NCBI GenBank assembly: GCA_001939145.1
Contig: LSRX01000469.1
Span: 1 to 64,000, forward strand
Origin: Symbiodinium microadriaticum
Taxonomy: Eukaryota; Sar; Dinophyceae; Suessiales; Symbiodiniaceae
DNA: 64,000 nucleotides
Reading direction: 5' to 3'
The notes under the pieces are model-generated. The model was not told the origin of the DNA, did no database searches, and worked only from the letters and a program-made list of their open reading frames with translations. Both the position numbers and the translations under genes were made by a program. Positions 23,160 to 33,370 of this stretch are shown here, in pieces (the first letter of the stretch is position 1; every line of letters begins with the position of its first letter).

Positions 23160-23276
23160 TACGACGGCTGATGATATAAATCCTGCATTACCCTGCATAA
23201 TAAGGAATATACCATAATTGCCAAAGTCTAGGGTCCTTAAGGTAATGCAGGATATTTGTATCATCAACCGTAGTAG
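23160..23276. repeat. Foldback element, family B copy
   Basis: Ends TACGACGGCTGATGATA and TATCATCAACCGTAGTA. In this copy the inner GGTCCTTAAGG block is on the opposite side from copies such as 30529-30635, so the interior is inverted. Confidence 0.88.
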
Positions 23277-23829
23277 AAAAAACAAGGCGAAGGCCTCCCA
23301 ATCTGCTGGCTTGTAGATGACCCACATGCCCCTGATGCCCAAGGCCTTTGCAAGAAAGGCTCTGGTAAAATGAGGCTTGTGTAGTTAGTTTAGGGTTTGG
23401 GGCTTAGGGCTTAGGGTTGTGGTTGTCTCATTCGCTCTTCAGTCAGTGTGTTGGATGTCAGGCTCAATGACCCAAGCAGTGGCAAAGCACGCTCAACGGT
23501 CTGTCTGGGCTTGGGGCTGAGCGCGGTATCCTTTAATTAATTTTCTCTCTGTTCAGTTTTCGTTCAGGCCTTGCGCGCTCAAGGGGTTCGACGTGAAGCA
23601 AGTGGGCTTGTGGTATGAGATAGGCTGCGCATGTACAAGAGGGCCGGCGCTTGTCGGCTGTACATTGGCATCAGGGCAGGGTTCAAGAGCGACTCGTGCA
23701 AAGTGCACATTCCAGGTAACCCTACACAACAACACCCCAAGCTTCTCAGCATCAAAAAGACAGGAAGACCACGGGGACGCCAGGAACAGCAACTGCAGCT
23801 CCCGAATCCTCATATATGCGCCTTCGTGA
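23277..23829. other. No gene recognised
   Basis: A short TTTAGGG-like tract near 23390-23415; otherwise only overlapping short frames. Confidence 0.3.
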
Positions 23830-23913
23830 CTAGAATAGGGTTTTGTGGGTTCCTTATTATAGTTATAGTTTAATAGACCCCAAAGCCCTGTTCGAATTAT
23901 TAAGGCCCCTCAG
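23830..23913. repeat. Foldback element, family G copy 1
   Basis: AGAATAGGGTTTTGTGGG at the left and GACCCCAAAGCCCTGTTCGA at the right are inverted; the right end carries ATTAAGGCCCCT. Copies at 26740-26845 and 57130-57230. Confidence 0.8.
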
Positions 23914-24304
23914 TAAGTTGCCCCCTGAGCTCTTGGCGCGCCGTGGCTGTCGGTCGCCCTCTCTCTCGGGCAGCGGTTCCGAAGGCAGTGCCGTGGTGCC
24001 CGGACAGGCATCCAGAGCAGCAGACAGAGAGAGCAACGCCTGTGACATCTTCGACTTAAGGGTTTCGGGGTTTCGGGGGGCTTATCGGTTTTTGTAGGGT
24101 TTATGGGGTTCAGAGTTCGTTGGGTTTCGGGGATTTTGAGTCTGGGGTGTATGGGCTGTATGGGGATGTGACGATTCAAGGCTGCGGCGCAAGCTGGGGG
24201 GTCTTTGTGAATTCAGGCACAGACCCACCGTGGAGACCGCACGCCCGAAAGCAATCACATCTTGCCATTTCTCCAAACTGGGCATGCTTTCTGCAAATGG
24301 GTCG

Positions 24305-24402
24305 GTCTCTAAGTTAGGGTCCCTTGTCAATCTCAATCTCAGGGAATTATAAACCCTTCTTCTGAGGGAGAAGGGCCCCTACTTTAGAGAACTATCCACA
24401 TG
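24305..24402. repeat. Foldback element, family F copy 2 (diverged)
   Basis: TCTCTAAGTTAGGGTCCC at the left and TACTTTAGAGAACTATCCA at the right resemble family F ends; the interior has diverged. Confidence 0.6.
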
Positions 24403-24735
24403 TTTAAATCCGACTCGAGGATGCAAGCACAAGTCCCACCACTAGAAATCACAACTTTTAGTCGTTCGGTCAAGCACCTTCGGTCCTTAGCATGCGTTCT
24501 TACCAGTAGCTTCCATTTAAGAATTCGCGTACATTCAGAGCAAATACAAGGCAGCAGTTCTTGTAACCTGGATAACGAACATCTCCCTTGTCCAGAAATC
24601 CCATAAGACCTGGGCCCTGATTTATGGAATAGCCTTTAACTGTATATATGGGGGGGGGTCCTATAAAACCATTTATGAAAATCTTTGAGGTCTCTGGAGT
24701 ATGGTACTGTCTAAGGCTGGCATTGCTGCGAAGGA

Positions 24736-24761
24736 GAGCGGATACCAGCTGGTATCCGCTC
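24736..24761. repeat. Perfect 26-bp palindrome
   Basis: Arms GAGCGGATACCAG and CTGGTATCCGCTC meet with no spacer, giving a fully self-complementary 26-mer. It lies outside any recognised element. Confidence 0.95.
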
Positions 24762-24832
24762 ACTTCACCCGACTGGCCTGTCGCAGTCGATATCGCACCT
24801 CCCAGGACATCTGCATGTGGCGACAGGGTTCA

Positions 24833-25110
24833 GCAATCTTCTATGCCACTGCTTCTGGCAGTCTTCGGCCAATCATGGACACAGCCTGCTATTTTGGCGA
24901 CAGCCCGGGCCTCGTCGTCCAAGAGGTTCACAAAGGCCAGGGCCCAGGCCAGTGAGAGGATGCAGGTGCATCTTGACACCAGCTCAGGACGGTCGAAGGG
25001 GGGATGCCTGGAGAGGCTGTCTCTCAAACTGGACGACTCGACCCTTCTTTGTGCCATGGAGGCTTCTTTCCACGGGTCCTGAAACGCCCATACAGGGGCA
25101 CCCTCAGCCT
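24833..25110 (-). CDS. Candidate exon, possibly part of the repeat protein upstream
   Basis: A GC3-rich minus-strand frame reads SLSRHPPFDRPELVSRC, then ILSLAWALAFVNLLDDEARA and VAKIAGCVHDWPKTARS before TGA. The LAWALAFVNLLDDEA segment resembles the NLANTAWAFA-type helical repeat of the gene at 26.2-28.9 kb, so this could be a more 3' exon of it, across about 1.1 kb containing a TATC microsatellite. The link is inference. Confidence 0.35.
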
Positions 25111-25689
25111 GCAAGAGGCAGGCATGTCCAATAGAAAAAGGCAGCTAGCGCCGTTTCATGTCGCCTCGAACAACTTTCATCTGTCGCGGGGCTACATGGC
25201 TGAAAACTGTAGAAGCAGCAAGGCGAAAACTACATCGTCGAAGACCCCGGGCCCTAGGTGTATCCAGGTTGCACATCATCCGCCCAGCAGGCGACACGAA
25301 GGAGTGCCTCTGAGGAAGTCTGCGACAGCAGCGTCGCGTTTGCATCAGTCGCCGTTGCCAAGTCCTCCGGCTTCCATCGCATGAAAGACTCAAGTTCTTT
25401 TCACCCTTTGCATTATTCTTTCTGTGGGCTTCAGAGCTTTGGTTTCCCAACTGAAGCACACGAGCATGTTGTCTACCTGGGCTCTCCTCTGATCTGCTGT
25501 CTGTCCACCTGTCTCCAGCAGCAAACGGCGGCTCCCGAAAGAAGCATGTGCGACATCACACACACACATAGGAAAGAAGAACAAACCTTAGCTTAATCAC
25601 AGAGACACATGGCTTTCGGTCTTCTGCTTACAAGTCTCTCTCACTTTCTACTCCGACTCTCTCTGCATCACATCCTCGTATGGTCCCTC

Positions 25690-25985
25690 TATCTATCTAC
25701 CTATCTATCTATCTAATCTAATCTAATCTAATCTAATCTATCTGTCTATCTGTCTATCTGTCTATCTGTCTATCTGTCTATCTATCTATCTATCTATCTA
25801 TCTGCCTATCCATCTGTCATCTATCTATCTCATCTAGCTGCCTATGTACCTACCTACCTATCTATCTGTCTACATATCTACCTATCTATCTATCTATCTA
25901 TCAATCTATCTGTCCATCTGTCCATCGACCCATCTGTTCATCCATCTATCTAACTAAATATCTAGCTATCTACCCATCGATCTAC
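25690..25985. repeat. CTAT/TCTG tetranucleotide microsatellite
   Basis: About 300 bp of (CTAT)n with (CTGT), (CTAC) and (CATC) variants and a short TCTAA-pentamer section near 25715-25738. Confidence 0.95.
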
Positions 25986-26177
25986 GAGTATCTATAGATT
26001 AATAGCAATAATAACTGGAGTAAGCAGCATCATACGATTACTGTAATTGTTTATTTTTCCAGGCCATGCCACGCCATGCGATTATTCTGCTTTTTAACAC
26101 TAGGCGCTCGACGAGGTCAGGCTAGGTTTGATATACTATATATACATGTACGCATATACCCTCCCATCACGCTTAAG

Positions 26178-26210
26178 CCCTAAACCCTAAACCCCTAAAC
26201 CCTAAATCTT
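26178..26210 (-). repeat. CCCTAAA tract
   Basis: AGCCCTAAACCCTAAACCCCTAAACCC, immediately downstream (minus sense) of the last exon candidate of the repeat-protein gene. Confidence 0.8.
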
Positions 26211-26227
26211 TGGTGAACAGTCCCGTG

Positions 26228-28878
26228 CGGTGTTCGCAAGGTTCTGGGCACTGAGCCGAGGCAATCTTGCCGCCATCGTGCAGGGCAAGGATGCCCAAAG
26301 CGATCCTGCAAATCAGAAGCTGTTAGGGTTTAGAGACATTCATCTAAGACTTCTTCTTTCATACATGTTTTCTATTATTTTGGGTTCGTTTACTTGTACG
26401 ACTTTCTTTTCTGAGACAGCATCTTTGCATTTCGTTAGCAGTCTGTATGAGTAGAGTAGCAGTGGACTCAGGAGGAGGACACTCAGTTCTATATCCATGC
26501 TCATCAGGTTTTAAGGCTACCGGCTAAGGCTATGTATGTGCAAAGCTGGATGGGGCCATCAAACAGAACAAAGGAATGAAGGCTTCGAGCTTCCACGCCT
26601 CCGGCCAACCATAACAAATCGAACATGTAACATGTGCCCTAAGCCAAGTTATATGTGGTGAGAGTGGTGCTTCGGCGTGTCTCATGGTATATTTAGATAG
26701 AGACCACAGCGTCTACCTGGCTAATCCGGGCATCATATAGGGACCTCAAGTATTCCCTAGATTATTTTGGGGGTTCCGCATTATAACTATACTAAAAAAG
26801 ACCCCAAAACCCTATTCGAATGATTAAGGCCCCTATATTGCCTGGCTTAGTTCTGATTCAGGCCCCCTATACACCCAATGATCGCAGAGCGGCCTTCTAC
26901 CATGGCAGGGGCTGTGCTCCTCCAAACCTCGGGTCGTTGAGAAACCACCTTAAAAACATGAGGTACGCTTCTTCGGGCTAGATCTACGACCTAACTCAAC
27001 CAGAAATAAACAAGGAATCCTGACCCCAAAATTTTCAAAACCTGGTCTAAGTCTAAACCCTCAAAAAAAAAGGGGGGGCATGCCAGTGAAGAGCCTTGAG
27101 ACCAGATTGGCCAGTCCCTGGGCCTCGAGCTCCGGGAGCCGCAGGGAGGCAGCTTCCGCAAGAGCAGAGATCGGGGCCTCGCCGTGGAGTGTCCAGGTCG
27201 CCGAGCTCTGTGCGCTGTTTGCCGGAGACTGTGGGCTGAGCTCTGAGAGCTGTCGGAGAGATCTTTGTGTGGCTGCTTCCTTATGTTGGATGTAGGATAA
27301 GATAGCATTTAAAGATGGGCAAGTTCCCTTGAAACGCAACAAGGGAACATACTGAAAGCAATCCGGTGCCTCACCTAGCTTCCATCAAAGGCATGTGAGA
27401 CAGCGACGGCGAGGCCAAGCACCACGCGGTGGTCGACAACTGCTGGGGCCGGCTCTCTGGCGCTTTCTGCACAAACTTCTCTGCCAACGCCAACATTAGT
27501 GGATTGCCTAGGTTCAGTATCCCAGTTGCAAACGGATGTTTCCTACTTAAGTTGTGCTGTTTTGAAAGGGAAACGAAAAAAACGAAAAAAAAAAAAAAGC
27601 ATTATACTAACACGGGTCCTGGGTGCCCAGGAACTGTGACGTTGCATGGTCTCGTGCCAGATTAGAGAGGTGCTGCGCATGCGGCTCTGCAGAGATCTGT
27701 CTGGCACGCTGGGACATTGTTTCCAAGGCTGGGCGGCCGTGGGACATCAAAGCAGCAGCGTTCCACACACTGTTGGCAGTTTCCTGGGTTCTTGTTAAGG
27801 GATTTAATTTAAGTTACCATAATAAGGAAAGCATATTAATTACTATAGATCCCCATTATGATAACTTAAAATAAATCCTTAACAAGAACCCAGTTTCTTG
27901 TGGGCCAAACTCTGACACTCGAAGCTTTGCAGAAGATGCGAGCGCATGCGATGACAGCAAACTGACAGCCCGAAGCTTCGCAAACCTGGGTTCTTGTCGA
28001 AGGATTTAAATTAAGTTACCACGAAAAGGAAACCATATCATTTACTATAGACCCCCCATTATGGTAACTTAAATGAAATCCCCTAACAAGAACCCAGAAA
28101 CGCCCAGGCGATGTTCGCCAGGCCTTGCAATGCGACCGTGTGCCATATAGAAGCCAGTCGTTTAGCTGCAGCCTCCGTTGGCAGCATGCCCAACCACTCC
28201 AAAGCTGCCAATTTCCATAGAGTGTTCGCTGGCTCTTGCTGGCCAAGCCCGTCCAGGGTGTACTTGCTCCGGAAAGTGCAGGCACTAGTTGCCCTGCCAT
28301 GCTTCTGCACCGGCGTCCCTGGATTCCGCACAGTGTTGCTGGTGTTCTGTGGAGCAGGTTCTTGAATCTTTTCACATGTTCCCCGTGCTGCTACATCGAC
28401 GAGCCTGCCATCTTCGATCTTCAAGGTGCCAGGATACCATATGATATTGCTCAGTTGCTGTGCTGAAGGCTTGGGGGCCAGCTGCATTGCACGTCGTGAT
28501 GCAGCATGCGTCGCCGCTGCCCCCGCATGTCCGAGCTTGCCAGATGCCCGGGCGATGTTGGCGGCACTCTGCGAACCAGAATTGTCCATCGTTGGTTCTG
28601 AAACAGCAGCGGCTATGTGCAAGAGAGGCCTGCTCATGTGCTGGAGCTTCCCAAATGACCGGGCGGTGATGGAAGTTGCCTGCATGCAGAGCTGCACGCA
28701 AAACCCTTCACAAGACCGACTGACTTTCATGACATGTTGAACTTTAGAAATCATGCGGGTTTTGTTTTTGTTACGTCGGCGAGCCTGTGGATCCACTTCC
28801 CTGATCTTTTGCACCAGCAGGGTGCCCATGGCATCGAGCAGCAGGTGGTTCAGGGAGCGACAGGTCGCAAACTTCCAC
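26228..28878 (-). CDS. Tandem ~38-residue helical-repeat protein (NLANTAWAFA type)
   Basis: Exons chain with correct phase: 28878-28785, 28679-28102, 27985-27898, a third repeat block from 27783, one ending at 27383, one starting at 27279, and a candidate near 26300-26228 ending in AQNLANTA. Repeat units read like KFATCRSLNHLLLDAMG, ANTLWKLAALEWLG, ETANSVWNAAALMSHGRPAL and PQQLSTTAWCLASPSLSHMP. Across three introns the spacing between the PLM and PQ/NTAW positions is restored exactly by splicing. Introns: GC-AG 105 bp, GT-AG 116 bp (element C), GA-AG 114 bp (element C) and GA-AG 103 bp. Such repeats are abundant in alveolates and related to octotricopeptide/RAP-associated organelle RNA-binding proteins; that role is inference. 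Several Trp positions are lost, so the gene may be decaying. True start and end, and the joins around 27.6 and 27.1 kb, are not resolved. Confidence 0.7.
26740..26845. repeat. Foldback element, family G copy 2
   Basis: TATTTTGGGGGTTCC at the left and GACCCCAAAACCCTATTCGA at the right, ending in GATTAAGGCCCCTATA. It lies between exons of the repeat-protein gene, presumably intronic. Confidence 0.75.
27784..27893. repeat. Introner-like element, family C copy 1
   Basis: 110 bp with inverted ends CTGGGTTCTTGTTAAGG/CCTTAACAAGAACCCAG and inner TTTAAGTTACCATAAT/ATTATGATAACTTAAA. It is flanked by a 4-bp duplication (TTTC on plus, GAAA on minus, at 27780-27783 and 27894-27897). In minus sense the intron is 27897-27784: GAAA-element, starting with GA and ending CCCAG. 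Removing it joins FGPQ to ETANSVW in the repeat register. Confidence 0.92.
27986..28097. repeat. Introner-like element, family C copy 2
   Basis: 112 bp with the same ends as copy 1, flanked by AAAC on plus (GTTT on minus) at 27982-27985 and 28098-28101. In minus sense the intron is 28101-27986, starting GTTT and ending CCCAG. Removal joins NIAWA to FAKLRAV, restoring the repeat consensus WAFAKL. Confidence 0.93.
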
Positions 28879-28904
28879 CTTGGCCGCAGTGTAAGGTCGA
28901 AACC

Positions 28905-28972
28905 ATGGGGCCCATATACCCTATATGTACCTTTAAGGGACCTTAGAAAGGCCTAAGGGTCCATATTAGGGG
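28905..28972. repeat. Possible short foldback sequence
   Basis: GGGGCCCATAT near the left and ATATTAGGGGCCC at the right are roughly inverted, with GGTCC motifs between. It partly resembles family D but is shorter and poorly preserved. Confidence 0.4.
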
Positions 28973-30036
28973 CCCGTACTTCTGGCCTTAGACAGAGGAT
29001 ATCAGTGATTATCAGTGAGCGTTCCTTCAGGGCTTGGGCGAACTCCGATCTCGGCAGGAATTGCGAGTCTATATTGGACATCGTGGTTCGAACAGAGTCA
29101 GCCGAGGCGGCCCAAACCGAGTGTGACCCTCAAGCCATCTCTAGCAGACTCTCGCAACCTCGCCTTGAGTTTATTCCAATTTTGCCGGTATTGGTGATGG
29201 CCGGGCAGGCTTAATCATGCAAGGGATCCATGCTGAAGAGTACGCAAATCCATCTTCTGGCCGAGATTTCTTGGAGGATTGCCGAGTCATGTCGGTAGAC
29301 TTGCGGCTGGCTTCGACTTGCTTCAACATGGGAGCCATTGGGTGCAGCCCCATCTGACACGTGGTACAATGAATACCAAATGCTGCTTCTCTTATCCCTA
29401 AAGCTTCTGTTGAAAGCTAGAAACAGCTTGGAACATGACATAGCAGAGTACAGCTGCAGCACTGGTGACCTCACTAAAGCAGCGACTTTTGCAAACGTCC
29501 AGAAGCATGCATCTTCGAGGTGGCCTTGTTCGTCCAGGGATTTTTTTTATTTAGTCTTGCTTGAGCACCCTTTTTCCACCGCAGGGGCTTGGGAGTTTAG
29601 GTTCCAGAGTTTAGGCCACGCCAATTCCGGGTCCCAGTACCAAAACCCGGAGACAAAAAGGCAAATACACCCAGAGACTCCCAAGCCCCAAGATGAAGGG
29701 GGAATCTCTCTGGTGGTCTTATAAGTACCCTAGTATGAGTTGAAGGTATATTCCTTCATTGAGGGTCTGCGGGTCTCCAGGAGCCTCAAACCCTTTCAGG
29801 TCAGCAGGAGCCCTCCCAGGGTTAGGGTTTAGGATCCTCAAAAGCGGCCATTCAAGCAAATCATGGAAGGTAGTAGAGACCACAGGCTGCACCTAAACTA
29901 AACGTATACGGCGGAGATTCCTGAAGCTTCTGGCCAGGGCGCGACAAGTTTCCCAAATCCTGACCGCGAGGTTGTGGGGCCAGCACCTGCGACCGAACCC
30001 CCCATCTCAACCTTGAGCTATCTTTGGGCTCTGTAG
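28973..30036. other. No gene recognised
   Basis: Short overlapping frames; a TTAGGGTTTAGG remnant near 29821. No supported exon. Confidence 0.3.
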
Positions 30037-30135
30037 CTACCCATAGGCTCCATTGTAGTTCGTGTGGGGGGGTTCCCTCATATAGGATCCTAACTTTAAG
30101 CCACAAAAAGGAACTACAATGGAGCCTATGGGTAC
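30037..30135. repeat. Foldback element, family A copy 5
   Basis: CTACCCATAGGCTCCATTGT and ACAATGGAGCCTATGGGTA are inverted; the core has TATAGGATCCTAA. Confidence 0.9.
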
Positions 30136-30395
30136 CAAGACACTTGGACATGGAGACTGCGCTATCAATCACCTCAGCCACCATACCTGGTAATTCCCTC
30201 GTAGAACTCAGCAACAGAGATGAACACGTAGTGCCGCCACCAGCCAAACTACCCAGCCCAGCATGCACGAGATAACACGCACGTAAACTATAACGGCTCG
30301 CCGAGGCTTCGGCCAGAAGAAAACGTAGGCATGCGCAACAGAAGTACAAGGACGGTGGTTCCATAAATCCTTTTGCAACAGGCTTTCCACTGGTT

Positions 30396-30435
30396 CCATA
30401 AATCCTAAACCCTAAACCCCTAAACCCTAAACATG
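30396..30435 (-). repeat. CCCTAAA tract
   Basis: Four CCCTAAAC units, preceded by a duplicated CCATAAATCC motif. Confidence 0.8.
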
Positions 30436-30528
30436 TGACCCACATGTTTCGCGAAGCAGCACTGTGCTGCTTCAACCAGGTTCATTCTCATGCTTCAGCC
30501 GGGCTATTGCAATGCTTGAGTAAGCCGT

Positions 30529-30635
30529 ACTACTGATGGTATAAATCCTGCATGACCTTGAGGACCCTAAACTATGGGAATTTTGGTATATTCCTTTACG
30601 ATGGGTAATGCAGGATTTATATCATCAGCCGTATC
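30529..30635. repeat. Foldback element, family B copy
   Basis: ACTACTGATGGTATAAATCC at the left and GGATTTATATCATCAGCCGTA at the right, with ATGACC and GGTAATGCA subterminal differences typical of the family. Confidence 0.9.
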
Positions 30636-30819
30636 ATATGACCCCGTCGGACCCGAAAAGGTTTCAACTCAGTAGGACGGTGGCTTCGGGAAGAGACTTG
30701 CGTCACGAGGATGACATCACCATCACCCAAGATGGCCGCCGGCCTTAGACACAAATCAAATCCAAAAAGTAAGACTAATTGCACAACAAGCTCTCAACCG
30801 ATCGCTTCGCGATTCAGGT

Positions 30820-32184
30820 TCAAGGAAAGTCATCACAGGGCCCCACTGGCCCGAACTGCTCCCACTCAGCCCGCACGGGGGGCGGGTCTTCCGACCCGGT
30901 CGGCGCACCCCACAACTCAGCAAGGTCCTCGTCGCTGGCTTTCTCGATATTGGAAAAAGGCCCGTCTGCAAAGGATGGTGTAAATGGAGGCTCCATCTTA
31001 TGCAGGCAGTCCCACGAACCATTTGGTGCAGACACCGGCCGGAATAAGCTGTGCTTCGCAAGCGACTTCGCCCCACCCGGTGCCCGTTTCGAAGGGTTCT
31101 TCACCAAAAGCTGTCGGATAACATTCCTCGCTGACGTGGGTACAGATTTTGGGAATGTGAACTGGCATTTCTTGATCCTGCTGTATGTGTTCATCATATT
31201 GGGCTCTGCAAAGGGCGAGACCTCTGCACAAAGCTCGTACATCATAATGCCCACCATCCACCAGTCATAGTCGAATGAGTGGCCCGAGTTGCTGACGACC
31301 TCGGGTGCGAAGTACTCCGGCGTCCCACACGTTGTCCAGGTCTTGTTGACGATGATCTTCGAGAAATGGAAGTCAAACAGCTGGAGCTTGCCTTGGAAAG
31401 TGAGGACGCAATCCTCTGGTTTCAAGCACCGCAAGACGACGTGCAAGCTGTGCAAATGCTGCAAAGCACAAACAACGCTGGCCATGTAGTACCTTGCATG
31501 GGGCTCGCTCCCATAGAGCCTGTCGCGCTGGTAGACATAATGCAGGCTCGCACCGAAACCTTCCATGTGGAAGCGGAGGTATCTCGGTGTCTGGCAGCAA
31601 CCGTAATAGCCCAGGATGAAGGGGGACGGGCAAGCGGACGTGGCCAGAAGCACGAGGCGCTCGGCTACCACCGTTTTGACTTTGTGTTCCTTGATGAGTT
31701 TTGCCTTCGACATGGTCTTCCAGGTGCAGAGCTGTGCATCCGGGTGCTCGACGAGGTCAATCCTCGTCACGCCGGTGTTATCAAGGATGCCAAGACACCC
31801 TCGGGCCCGAAGCGTCGAAAAGTCCGTGCTGACGATACCAGGCAGCCCGTTCGATTCGTTAGACACCTCCTCCTCCACGTCGTCTAGAGCTGGCAAACGT
31901 GGCTGGCGGCGGATCTCGTCTGCGGCTTCGGCGATCGATTTCTGAAGACAGCTTCTCATTCCCTGAGACAGCTGGCGGCGGATGTGCTTCTCCAGAAATT
32001 CATTGTAGGACAAGTTCTGAGAAAATCCAGCGGTGTTGTCTTCAAGCTTATCGGGCCAGATCGCCGATGCTGATATCGCCGGCAAGGTGAAGCGACTACC
32101 ACGCAGGATGAGGAGCAGCACAATCAGTACCGAACAGGCCGTCATGCAGAGAGCCGTGACGAGCAAAGCAACGATCAAGTTCAT
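30820..32184 (-). CDS. Membrane-anchored AGC-family (PKA/PKG-like) pseudokinase
   Basis: A single 454-codon exon. An in-frame TGA lies at 32233-32235 with no Met between, which supports ATG at 32184. Residues 2-28 form one hydrophobic N-terminal segment (likely signal anchor), followed by a linker to about 120 and a kinase fold. Kinase landmarks: no glycine-rich loop (RGCLG at 128-132), Lys156 and Glu175 kept, GSEPHARYY at 225-233, LRCLKPED at 251-258 where family members have YRDLKPEN, DFH at 271-273 in place of DFG, TWTTCGTPEYFAPE at 282-295 intact, Asp307 kept, and an AGC C-tail (EPPFTPSF near 398-405). The catalytic Asp is Cys253 and the metal-binding Asn is Asp258, so phosphotransfer is unlikely; a scaffold or regulatory role is inferred. 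The intact activation segment places it close to PKA/PKG rather than other kinase groups. No introns, unlike its neighbours, so it may be a retrocopy. Confidence 0.9.
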   Translation of the reverse strand: MNLIVALLVTALCMTACSVLIVLLLILRGSRFTLPAISASAIWPDKLEDNTAGFSQNLSYNEFLEKHIRRQLSQGMRSCLQKSIAEAADEIRRQPRLPALDDVEEEVSNESNGLPGIVSTDFSTLRARGCLGILDNTGVTRIDLVEHPDAQLCTWKTMSKAKLIKEHKVKTVVAERLVLLATSACPSPFILGYYGCCQTPRYLRFHMEGFGASLHYVYQRDRLYGSEPHARYYMASVVCALQHLHSLHVVLRCLKPEDCVLTFQGKLQLFDFHFSKIIVNKTWTTCGTPEYFAPEVVSNSGHSFDYDWWMVGIMMYELCAEVSPFAEPNMMNTYSRIKKCQFTFPKSVPTSARNVIRQLLVKNPSKRAPGGAKSLAKHSLFRPVSAPNGSWDCLHKMEPPFTPSFADGPFSNIEKASDEDLAELWGAPTGSEDPPPVRAEWEQFGPVGPCDDFP

Positions 32185-32424
32185 GGCGCTGCGAGAAGTT
32201 GGCAGCCTAGAGCTGCAACTTCTTAAGTTCTGTCAGGCCCCACGAAATGCAGTGTCGTATGCCTGCTTGCCCCTGTGTCAGTGCAAGTTCGTCCATCTCC
32301 CTAGTTGTCGATCAAAGGAGTATCCTGAAATATACTGAACACCGGAAGCACGACAAATCAGGCAAAAGCTTGGCAGCTTCGAGGAGGTGCCTCAACTTAC
32401 ACCAGCAATCCTATCGTGGATCGA

Positions 32425-32495
32425 ATCTCAGGTTTAGGGTTTAGGGGTCCTTGCTATGTGGGAGGGTTTAGGGGTTAGGGTTTAGGGTTTAGAGT
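32425..32495 (+). repeat. TTTAGGG tract
   Basis: TTTAGGGTTTAGGGG units interrupted by about 20 unrelated bases. Confidence 0.8.
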
Positions 32496-33199
32496 CAAGG
32501 CTTTGATGACTAGAGTAGGGTTGAGGCCCGCTAGTACCAGCGCATTGTTCGCCACGGCTAAACAGATCCGCGCAATCTTGGACGGTCTATATATGCTTCA
32601 GGAATACCTCGGGGGACGTCCCTTCAGAACTGGCAAAACATGGATCTCTTCTTCACTCGTCTGTGTCCTACGATGAATTGGAGGCGTTGCCAAGCGTCCC
32701 TGGCATCATGTATTTTCAAATAGGCCTCGTTGTCCAGCAGCCCCGTCTAGCCAAACACACACTCCCCTGGCACCAACTATGCCTCAAACCCCATGCCATG
32801 CCTGGATAGCAGACCTCAACGCCGTTCCGACGAGGCCGTGCAGCAGCTGGGATCGCGCGGAGCCTCCAGAACAACGAAGAGACAGGTCGAAAACCCCACT
32901 GATAGGAACCGGACTATAAGGACACCCTTCCCGCCGAGTCAGCCGTAGCGGAGTCTTGGGAGGCTTAGGGTATCGGGTTTTACAGTATCGGAGTTTCATT
33001 GGGCTTTCTTTTTGTTCGGCCCTTTTCCGATCCGCTAGCTTAGGGCTACGGGTTCATAATGAGCCTTGGGACTTGTCGAAGTCAAGCTGCTGTGGATCTT
33101 TACGCACAGGGTTAGCATAAGCCTCCACAGCATGCTAAGGTATCTCTGACCTCAACGCCCTATATAGATAGGTAAGTGACCATTCTATGGCTCCAACTT

Positions 33200-33370
33200 C
33201 CGAAACACCTTTGGTCACTCTCCGCCTCGGACCGAGTTGGTGAAACTCTGCGTGTCAGATTGCGCCACATCATTGCAGAAGCGGGTGCGCAAACACGTCA
33301 ATGGGGGCTCCTGCCGGAAAGGCGTCCACAGCAGAAAAGCGAGCCGACACTCAACAACTTTGCTGTTCAC
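33200..33370 (-). CDS. Candidate exon, protein not recognised
   Basis: A minus-strand frame reads ECRLAFLLWTPFRQEPPLTC, then TRFCNDVAQSDTQSFTNSVR, before a possible GTGACC donor. Open, moderately GC3-rich, no ATG at its 5' end. No domain recognised and neighbouring exons not found. Confidence 0.3.

Noticed and set aside
29861-30475. A 204-codon minus-strand frame
   Set aside because: It runs straight through a family A element and a CCCTAAA tract, so it is not a conserved coding sequence.
31279-31887. A 202-codon plus-strand frame opposite the kinase
   Set aside because: It is antisense to an exon with clear kinase motifs and has no domain of its own.
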